Source of the DNA: Phragmites australis
Lineage: Eukaryota; Streptophyta; Magnoliopsida; Poales; Poaceae
NCBI RefSeq assembly: GCF_958298935.1
Contig: NC_084924.1
Span: 21,797,819-21,861,818, forward strand
Length of the DNA: 64,000 nt
Direction: 5' to 3'
Each line of letters begins with the position of its first letter. The stretch's first letter is position 1. This document shows positions 56,445 to 64,000 of this stretch, piece by piece. The notes beneath the pieces were generated by a model. The model did not search any database. It was not told the origin of the DNA and saw only the letters and a program-made list of their open reading frames with translations. A program made the position numbers and the translations under genes.

Positions 56445-57240
56445 GTGGAATTCTCTATTGAGCTTTTGCCCTGTACGACACCAATTTCAAAGAGGTCTTA
56501 TTGGATGCCTCTAAATAAGTTGATAGAATTGAAGAAGAAAATTCTTGAGTTGCTCTCAAAGGGTTTCATTCGTTCAAGCTCACACCTTGGGTGGGGATGC
56601 CCAACACTCTTTGTGAAGAAGAAGGACCAAACTCTGTGGATGTGTGTCAACTACCGTCCGTTGAATGAGGTCACTATCAAGAACAAGTATCCACTTTCTC
56701 AGACTGATAATTTGTTTAATCAATTGAACGGAGCCCGAGTTTTCTCCAAGATTGACTTGAAATTGGGATATCACCAAATAAAGATCCGACTGGAGGATAT
56801 TCCAAAGAAGACTTTCTCTACTCGTTACGGGCTCTATGAGTGTACCGCTATGTCCTTCGGCCTGACCAATGCACCGACATTCTTTATGTATTTGATGAAC
56901 ATGGTCTTCATGGAGGAACTCGACAAGTTTATCGTGGTATTCATTGATGATATTCTCATTTACACCAAGACTAAAGCAGAACATGTAGATCATCTCCGAG
57001 TTGTTCTTGGCCAACTATGAGATCACAAATTTTATGCCAAGTTCAGCAAATGCGAGTTCTAGCTCAAGGAAAATCGCTTTTCTAGGTCACATCTTATCTG
57101 AGAATGGGGTTACGTTGACCCAAGCAAGGTGCGGGAAGTCCTCAATTGGGTTCAACCAAAAATGTCACCAAGATCCGGAGCTTTCTCGGACTCGCAAGTT
57201 ATTACCGTAGGTTTATCGAGAACTTCTCTAAGATTTTCAA
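56445..57240 (+). pseudogene. element O: reverse transcriptase
   Basis: Open frame 56445-57020 holds fingers and palm: [80 protein letters not shown] and the polymerase box FIDD (56940-56951), all essential residues kept. A one-base-type frame change at about 57010 (within RVVLGQL) and stops break the thumb (KFSKCEF, FLGHILSENGV readable in other frames). Confidence 0.9.
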
Positions 57241-57730
57241 GCCCATAACTGAGCTATTGAAGCAAGGAAGCGTATTCGAGTGATCAAGTGAATGTGATTC
57301 AGCTTTCAAGACTTTGAGGAACCTGCTCACGACTGCTCCTGTTCTTACTCAGCCTAAAGTGAACAAGGGTTTTGACGTCTATTACGATGCTTTCCGCGTA
57401 GGCCTTGGATATGTCCTCATGCAAGAAGGCAGGGTTGTTGCTTACGCTTCACACCAATTGAAGCAGCATGAAGAGAACTACCTAACTCATGACTTAGAGC
57501 TTGCGGTAGTTGTGCATATTCTAAAAATTTGCACCACTACCTTTTGAGTAATCTTTGCCGTATCTATATGGATCACAAAAGTCTCAAGTATATTTTTCAC
57601 CCAAGTTGATCTGAATATGAGACAGAGAAGGTGGATCAAGCTTATCAAAGACTATGAGCTAGAAGTTCATTATCATCCCGACAAGACAAATGTGGTCGCT
57701 GATGCACTGAGTTAAAATGCTCGATGCAAT
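57241..57730 (+). pseudogene. element O: RNase H
   Basis: Frame 57314-57547: [20 protein letters not shown], then [20 protein letters not shown] (first Asp; usual DAS is DAF), [18 protein letters not shown] (Glu kept), then a frameshift and [30 protein letters not shown] and a stop. Order and motifs are standard for chromoviruses. Confidence 0.85.
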
Positions 57731-58880
57731 TGTCTCTCTCTCAAGCCTAGAATCACCATGCTTTGTGATGATTTCCAAAGGTTTCGACCCGAGATGGTTT
57801 CAGAAGGATTTCTTGAAAACTTGGAGATCAAATCCACCCTCTTGGATCAAATTAAGGAATCTCAAAAGGATGATAAGGGCATGACCCAAATTCGAGATAA
57901 AATGAAGGTAGGCAAGGCTGCCTATTTTCCTCAGGATGATCAAGGCATCCTGTGGTTTGGGAAGAGGCTAGTTGTTCTGAAGATTGATGCATTGAGGAAG
58001 AAGATTTTGTATGAGGCCCATGATTCTTTATTGTCTATTCTCCTAGAAAGTACCAAGATGTACCAAGACATCAAGCTAAGATTTTGGTGGACCCGCATGA
58101 AGCATGAAATCGCTCGATATGTAGCTAAGTGTGATGTTTGCCAGAGAGTGAAGGCCGAACACCTCAAGCTGATCAGTACGCTCCAGCCCTTACCTATTCC
58201 CTCCTAGAAGTGGGAGAAGATCGGTATGGATTTTATTATTGGTTTGCCAAAGACCTCCCGAGGGTATGACGCGATTCAGGTCAATGTTGACTGACTCACA
58301 AAGTCAGCACACTTTCTCCCTATGAAGACTCGGCATAATACCAAGGACTATCCGAAGTTATACCTCACCCAAATTGTTTGCCTTTGTGGAATTCCAAAAA
58401 AGATTGTCTTTGATTAAGGCACTCAGTTCACATCTCATTTCTGGAAGAGCCTTCATGAAGCCATGGAAACCGAACTCTTCCATAGCACCGCCTACTATCC
58501 TCAGACTGATGGTCAAACTAAGAGGGTAAATCAAATCTTGGAAGACATGTTGCGGGCCTATGTTCTCACTTATGGGAAGAAGTGGGAGATTTGTCTACCG
58601 TTTGCAGAATTCTCCTACAACAACAGTTATCAATCTAGCATCGGAATGTCTCTATAGCCGAAGATGCCGAACGCCGTTGAATTGGTTCGAGTTCAGCAAA
58701 GGAACTTTTCTAGGCCCGAATTTTGTCAAAGAGGCAAAAGAACATGTTCTAACCATTCACAAGTGCCTCCTAACAGCTCAGTCCCGACAGAAGAGCTATG
58801 TAGATCACCGTCGACGACAACTTGTGTGCACCATTGGAGATTTAGTATATCTCAAGGTGTCTCCTCTCAAAGGGGTTCGA
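57731..58880 (+). pseudogene. element O: integrase, catalytic Glu changed
   Basis: The N-terminal zinc region is clear at 58040-58150 (STKMYQDIKLRFWWTRMKHE and CDVCQRVKAE). Core: GMDFIIGLPKTSRGYDAIQV with first Asp (GAT 58229-58231); second Asp kept (GAT 58412-58414) but followed by TAA where Arg is expected; the catalytic Glu of QTERVNQ is Lys (AAG 58520-58522). The last two positions are 36 codons apart. EFSYNNSYQSSIGMSL ends in a stop. Unlike element A, there is no core deletion. Confidence 0.9.
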
Positions 58881-59260
58881 CGCTTTCAAGTAAGAGGGAA
58901 ATTGGCACCTTAGTACGTGGGACCTTTCCAAATTATTGCACGGTGTGGAGAGGTGGCCTATCAGTTGGACTTACCTGCGTCCCTCTCCGCCGTTCATAAT
59001 GTGTTCCACATCTTGCAATGGAAGAAGTGCATTCGATATCCAACCGAAGTCATAGAAATTACAAACCAAGACTTGCAACCCGATCTGACTTACTATGAGC
59101 AACCAATTCGGATATTGGGTGAAACAAAACGCAGAACTCGACGCCAATCCATAAAATTCATCAATGTGCAATGGAAAAATCATACAGAAGATGAAGCGAC
59201 TTGGGAGCGTGAACATCGAATCTGCTCCGAATACCCCAGACTTTCAATTATGTGTATGTT
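58881..59260 (+). pseudogene. element O: chromodomain end of integrase
   Basis: Frame 58917-59300: LDLPASLSAVHNVFHILQWK linker, then a chromodomain containing YYEQPIRILGETKRRTRRQS and NVQWKNHTEDEATWEREHRI, uninterrupted. Very similar to element A. Stops shortly after the domain, as expected. Confidence 0.9.
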
Positions 59261-59705
59261 GAGCATCTCACATATCCATAGTGCATTGTCATATTGGTAG
59301 AAAAATTTGTTCCCAAAGGCTCATGCTTACAAACGGTCCCAACCGAGATAACATCCTCCTGGCGGTCCAACCAAGCCTCTGCCGGTCAGACCGCTAGAAG
59401 CGTTGGAAACCAGCAAAACCCTCTGCTCTTGGGCGGTCTGACCTCCCATAGCTCGCAGTATGACCGTAGGAGCCTAAAACTCTCTGTGTAGATTTCGATC
59501 TAACCATTGTACCCGCGATCCAACCGTGTCATCGTCTGACTGGGCCTAGCTGCAGTTTGACTGCCATGGCATAGAAAGATCTGATGGCTATCTTCCCGTT
59601 TCGTCGGTGAATTTTGACATAATTCTTTTCCCTTTATTGAAGGACCCCTTCCACTCCATTGTCATCACCCTTCCCCGAGTTTGCCGAATCTCAAGACGAG
59701 ATTCT
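59261..59705. other. element O: 3' UTR with GGTCTGACC-like motifs
   Basis: Non-coding. Contains at least eight variants of GGTCTGACCGCC or its complement between 59340 and 59575, for example GGTCAGACCGCTAG at about 59385 and GGTCTGACCTCC at about 59440. Confidence 0.6.
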
Positions 59706-59722
59706 TTTTAAGGGGGAAGGTT
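59706..59722 (+). other. element O: polypurine tract
   Basis: TTTTTAAGGGGGAAGGT just before the 3' LTR start. Confidence 0.75.
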
Positions 59723-61340
59723 AGCCACATCCCAAAATGCTAATTACATAGTTAAGCATGCATAATCATCATGGTATTATGTTATGCACGTTTATTTGTC
59801 ATAATCATCATGGCATTACTTCAAAAATACTTTGGATGTAATTAAAGACATTTAGAAAGGAGGACGAAAACAAAAGAAGGGAAACATGGGAAATTGCTTC
59901 CCGTGATCTGACTGAGAGTACCTACGGTCTGACACCAAGGGCAACCATGTAGGCTTGCCAAGTGGATTTTTCATGGTCTGACTAGTATCTCTTGCGATCT
60001 GACCGCCAGCACGCAGTAACACTTAAAGGAACAAATCACTCTTGCTCTCTCACTCTCACTCACTCTCTTCACCTGAACTTAGGGAGAGGATGACCCCGAC
60101 AACCGAAGATCAATGGAGGAGACTTCCCCAAGCTCCTAGAAGACTTCCTTGAGTCCATCCCCTTCATCCTGTTCTCTGAACGAGTTTCTATGCGCATTCT
60201 TCCACCTTGAGCTCATATGCCACCCCAGAGCCCAATCTCCAAATCGGAGCCTCCTAGAGTGGACCCCTCTGCTAGAAAGTTTCCCTACGTCGAGGTGAGA
60301 CACCCATTACCCTTTCCCCATCATTCCCAAACTCTAGTTGGTCCCATTGTCGATTAGGCCCAACCTTAACCCTAGCCTAGAGCTTGTCCATGGAGCTTCC
60401 AGAGTTTGGCTCGGTGAATGTCGTCCAAATCACCCTAGAAGCACTCCGCTAGTCCTATAGAGCATTTTGGTACCCTTCGTGGTCGAAGGCAACACCGGAG
60501 CCTTCACCGGCGACCTCACCAAGGTGGCGCTAATAGGGTCCATCGGTTAGACTGCCATTAGGGCTAGTCTGACCGCCAGCCACTGGTCTAACCATAACTA
60601 TAACATCGGTCTGACCGCCAACTACTAAAAACTTTATGAACTTAGGTTAGCTTATTCGAGGTTCGAACCTTTGAAACCCTAATCATTTGGTGATCTTTTG
60701 CAAATATTTTTGAAACACGGCATCCCATTGTTATATGAGCATGCATCATGTGCATACTTTTCTATCATTTATTTATTTATTTATGCGATGCATTCTTAGT
60801 TTATTTAGAGAGTGTCACGCCGATGGTTCGAGTGAGTGAAGGAAACATCGAACTTCTAGAGTTCTGTGAGTGCTGCACACGTAGCATCACGCAAGCGCCA
60901 AAGTAGTAAGGCAAGCATCTAAGCATACTCAACCCACTACTTTGGATCGATTGTGTCTAGTATGATAAATTATGCTTTATATATGTTTGCATGATTAGCG
61001 TTCCAGAGTCGGGTGATACGGGTAGAACCGATGCTAATGTATTACCTTGATATTATTGTTGATCCTTATCCTTGTAACCTGAGTATGATAATGTTGATGT
61101 CTAACTTCAAAGGTTAACCGAAATACTTAGCAATGCATAGGTCCTCGGTAGAAGTCGATTAGTGGTTCAACCATTACTCGCGAGCTTAGGGTTTACTTAT
61201 GGTTCATAATGATAACGACATTGCGGTGAATGTGTTGTGAGGATGAGGTAAGATGTGGGCGGTGCTAGGGGTAGATCGCGAGAGGAACTCGGATGCCATA
61301 GACTGCTTGTATCGTCTAAGTATCAACCGTTGTTGCAGTT
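59723..61340 (+). repeat. element O: 3' LTR, cut by a later insertion
   Basis: Matches the 5' LTR from its first base (mutated start AGCCACATCCC) to GTTGTTGCAGTT at 61340, where the CRM-like element begins. It carries a local duplication of CATAATCATCATGG near 59760-59815 that is absent from the 5' LTR. The remainder must lie beyond the window. Confidence 0.85.
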
Positions 61341-62174
61341 TAATGAGGACATGTCCAGTAAGGATCCAATATCCAAATCTGATATAAGTGCTAATGACAT
61401 TGTAGGACCAATCACTAGAAGCAGGTCTAAGAAACTAGAGAAGGAAATGCAAGCCCAGGTGAATGCTAACCTTTATTCATCTAATTCTGATATCTCAGGA
61501 AATATGCTACTTTCATATTCTTCTTTTATGATTCTCAGAAATGACGGTTTACCCAAAGGCATTTAGCATATGAAGGCACTGTATCAGAAATAAAGAGCTA
61601 CAAGCAATTAAATCATTGAACATCTCTTAATAAAGGAGAGAAGACACTAGAGGCAACCATTGCATGCAGAATTGAGTGGCTGTTACCTGCTGTTAAAAAG
61701 AAATAAATAGCCATAAAGCTCATAATAGACTTTATGCCCACCATCTGCATGCATGCATGTGTGCATGCACAGATTTCAGTTTCTTGTAAGCATTATATAT
61801 AGCTATGTAGAGGAAGGCAGGGGGGACTTTTTTGCCATTCTGTAATCAGAACATATATTTGTGATAATATGAATTCTAGTGAGTCTTGAGGGGCTTACAA
61901 CCTTTGTTCTTTCGATTCCTGAGGGGATTGCAGAACGCTGAACTGCGGTTCATCCCGTTCGTGCCTTCACGTCTAAACGGCGTGATTGCGTGGGCTGGTT
62001 CGTCGGTACGTGGAAGGGCGATTGTCTCGGTAGTTCGTCGCGTGTGCAAAATCTCGTGGTGCACTGCCTCTTCGTCAGGTCACGTGGTGACAGTTATCTC
62101 AATTACTTACTTCCACCGTGAAGATCGGGCCACAAAAAGTGTTCGCGTGTATTTCTGTAAGCGCGATCATATCA
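61341..62174 (+). repeat. second CRM-like element: 5' LTR
   Basis: Starts TAATGAGGACATGTCCAG and ends GCGCGATCATATCA, the same ends as N1 in opposite orientation. The first 220 bases read as the pol tail (IVGPITRSRSKKLEKEMQAQ and VNANLYS), and the R/U5 part is close to N1's (GTGCCTTCACGTCTAAACGG, GATTGTCTCGGTAGTTCGTC). 834 bases, about 130 shorter than N1's. Confidence 0.9.
61741..61801 (+). promoter_or_regulatory. CRM-like LTR promoter with CATGCA cluster
   Basis: TATATATA at 61794-61801 lies about 375 bases before the LTR end. Just upstream (61746-61770) is a run of overlapping CATGCA/TGCATG words (RY or Sph type). Confidence 0.5.
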
Positions 62175-62177
62175 TCT

Positions 62178-62190
62178 TGGTATCAGAGCC
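62178..62190 (+). other. second CRM-like element: primer-binding site
   Basis: TGGTATCAGAGCC, a perfect match to the initiator-Met tRNA complement, three bases after the LTR end. Confidence 0.9.
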
Positions 62191-63014
62191 TCCATTGCCA
62201 CAGTTGGATTGTTCTACCCTGTTAGTTTAGATTAATTTGTTTTCTGTCCTATAGTCCAAGAATATTCTAAAAAAAATATTATCTAGCCTCTTTTTGCATC
62301 TGGTTTTAGTTTGTATTTTCGAGTTTTAATCCATTGGGTCATTGGCTAGTTGCTGATTGAATATTTCTACTTTTGCTGCTACAGTACTATATTCAATTTC
62401 CCACATACTAGTTTTACTTCTTGAACTACAATTTGTTTCATGTGTATCAATCAGCCCACAAAAAAATAGCCTGAACTTTCACATATATCTTTTCGTGCAT
62501 GTTCCTAGACCAGCCTATTCTGGTGATATGAGTTTGTTCCGCTGAGAGTGTATATGCAGAACAAAAAAAAAGAAAGAAAGAAATATATTCAGAAAAAAAA
62601 AGAGGCACCTGAAAAGATTGAAACAAAAAAAAATAGAGTCGTTGAAAAGAAAGAGAGAGAACATAGTTTGGGCTAGCATTCAGTTGGTGCAGATCTTTCA
62701 AGTTGTGCTTTCACTGTGTTGGTTGCATTCCTATCCATATATCTTTGATCAGCAACATAGGCTTGTGATTCACTTGGATTATTATTCGATTGTGCATCAC
62801 TAATTTGCAGATTGCAGCCCTGTCAAATTTTTTTTTCCCACCCAACCCAACCCAAAGCAACCCGAGAATTGTGCACCGTCATCTCTGGTACAATCATTCT
62901 TCCACTGCTGATTACCGCCACAGTTCTCAACCTTTAGGGTGACAAAGAACATTGGTAAGTAAGGGGTGAGGGAGTGATTCCACATACATACACATATTTT
63001 TTCCTACTACTAAC
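62191..63014. other. second CRM-like element: 5' leader
   Basis: About 0.8 kb without genes. Contains an A-rich low-complexity tract (about 62560-62660) and a CCCAACCCAA run near 62840. Confidence 0.6.
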
Positions 63015-64000
63015 ATGGCAGGCAATGACGATACACATGCTTCCACTTCAAATGTGGGTGCTGGTGTTTCTCTTGAGGAGTTCCAGCAGATGCGAGCACA
63101 AATGGCACACCTTCTACAGCTGATGCAAGGTCTGCAGATTACACCACCTCAGGTGCCACCTGCGGCTCATCTAGTGGATGGCGATGATGACCGTACAACT
63201 TTGGAGAATGAGGCTGCACGTATTCAAGCAGAGGCTGCAGCTCGTGCACCTGCATCTGCCCCTTATCCTGGACAGGCCACTGGTCGGGGCCGATTGGATG
63301 GCCTCAACAATATTCCAGCGGTTCTTGGTCGACCACAATTTGTTGGTCGTGCCCGCAGAGTTCCTATTGCACATGCTGGTTATGATGATCCAGACTTCAT
63401 AGACTATGATGACCATCAACATGGTGAACATATTGGTCGTCATCACGATTACGCGCCCTTTTGCTGGTCAAGATGGTCGTCGTGCCAGACTGCGTGGTGC
63501 TCCTGAACGACGTCGTGATGATGATGGTTTGGGAAAGGTTAAAGTGTCCATCCCTTCATTCACAGGAAAAGAGGATGCTGATGCTTATTTTGAGTGGGAA
63601 ACCAAGGTGGATCAAATATTTGATTTATATGAATATTCTGTAGAAAAGAAAGCAAAGCTTGCTGCAATTGAGTTTAAAGGCTATGCTGTCACTTGGTGAA
63701 ACCAAGTCCGTGCTGAATTCCACCGTGTAGGACATTATTATATCACTTGGTAAGAAATGAAGCGAGAGATGAGGAGACGTTTTGTTCCTGCATATTACAC
63801 TCGTGAATTGCATTTGCGGCTAAAGCGTTTAGTCCAAGGAGATCGCACTGTTGATGAGTATTTTCAAGAAATAGAAATGTGCCTACTTCTTACAATGATC
63901 AATGAAGATGAAGAGTCCAAGATGGCTCGTTTCTTAGTTGGGCTGAACAAACAGATTGCAAACAAGGTGGACATGACAAGTTACACTGATATGACTGAGT
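63015..64000 (+). pseudogene. second CRM-like element: gag, runs off the window
   Basis: ATG at 63015 gives MAGNDDTHASTSNVGAGVSL, matching the start of N1's gag. After an Ala/Gly-rich region the frame shifts at about 63460 into the frame containing DDDGLGKVKVSIPSFTGKED and YFEWETKVDQIFDLYEYSVE. Two stops follow: TGA at 63697-63699, where N1 has Trp in the TWWNQ block, and TAA at 63751-63753. Capsid-domain sequence continues (RRRFVPAYYTRELHLRLKRL, RTVDEYFQEIEMCL, MARFLVGLNKQI) to the window end. Pol is not in view. Confidence 0.9.

Larger units (their letters stand above)
38055..61340 (+). mobile_element. element O: chromovirus with nested insertions
   Basis: A Tekay-type chromovirus whose parts can be collected in order: 5' LTR 38055-40756, primer site 40760, gag 41260-42110, 49175-49226 and 52589-52661, gag end and protease 55813-56444, RT, RNase H, integrase, chromodomain to 59260, polypurine tract 59706-59722 and 3' LTR from 59723. 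Three foreign elements sit inside gag (42111-49174, 49227-52588, 52662-55812) and one cuts the 3' LTR at 61341. Without insertions the internal part would be about 5.4 kb. Confidence 0.85.

Noticed and set aside
62560..62660. A-rich tract possibly a poly(A) tail of a LINE or SINE
   Set aside because: It sits in the leader of an LTR element between primer site and gag; no LINE coding sequence or target duplication is visible.

Overview
This window is plant nuclear DNA, most likely from a grass and plausibly a panicoid. Almost everything recognisable in it is transposable-element sequence. The evidence is Ty3/gypsy chromovirus and Tat-lineage polyproteins, a Ty1/copia LTR resembling the Angela/WIS type of Triticeae, a SIRE-type copia LTR rich in CACCGGA-like motifs, a CACTA (En/Spm) TNP2 transposase with plant-type introns, a MULE-like inverted-repeat element and a plant F-box (KIB1-4/DUF295) remnant. 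No intact host gene, tRNA, rRNA or CRISPR array was seen. Nearly all reading frames are broken by stops, frameshifts or deletions.

Layout. 1-9554: the 3' part of a decayed Tat-lineage gypsy element: a duplicated RT block, protease, RNase H, integrase, an antisense ORF, a tandem-repeat 3' UTR and LTR sequence. A decayed F-box gene lies in its 3' region. 9555-9965: integrase fragment of a chromovirus, abutting the Tat LTR end. 10040-13225: copia gag fragment, copia LTR (minus), Tat-type LTR with primer site and gag start (minus), and a second copy of the copia LTR end. 13883-14882: Pack-MULE-like element. 15421-15990: degenerate short repeats. 16020-18005: CACTA TNP2 with three introns, fused directly to a truncated chromovirus (element A, 18006-23354). 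23355-30246: chromovirus B with a 3.06-kb 3' LTR. 30247-35577: Tat element C with an antisense ORF and LTR. About 35630-37170: apparent solo copia LTR.

From 38055 to beyond the window end lies a nested nest. Chromovirus O has a 5' LTR at 38055-40756 and a 3' LTR starting at 59723. It carries three insertions in its gag: a young CRM-like element in minus orientation (N1, 42111-49174, 961-bp LTRs differing at two positions, 5-bp duplication ACAAC), a 3.36-kb solo LTR (49227-52588) and a reverse 3.15-kb solo LTR (52662-55812, duplication GGAGC). A second CRM-like element (61341 to beyond 64000) is inserted in its 3' LTR.

The elements do not work together; each is an independent parasite, and the order of insertion can be read from what interrupts what. 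The most notable points are: (i) an open frame that runs through CACTA TNP2 exons into a gypsy zinc knuckle; (ii) an antisense ORF with a shared C-terminus in two Tat copies; (iii) complete loss of the integrase catalytic triad in one Tat copy; (iv) two CRM-clade elements within 20 kb, which hints at centromeric or pericentromeric origin. I found no convincing new biological system. These are refinements of retroelement biology.
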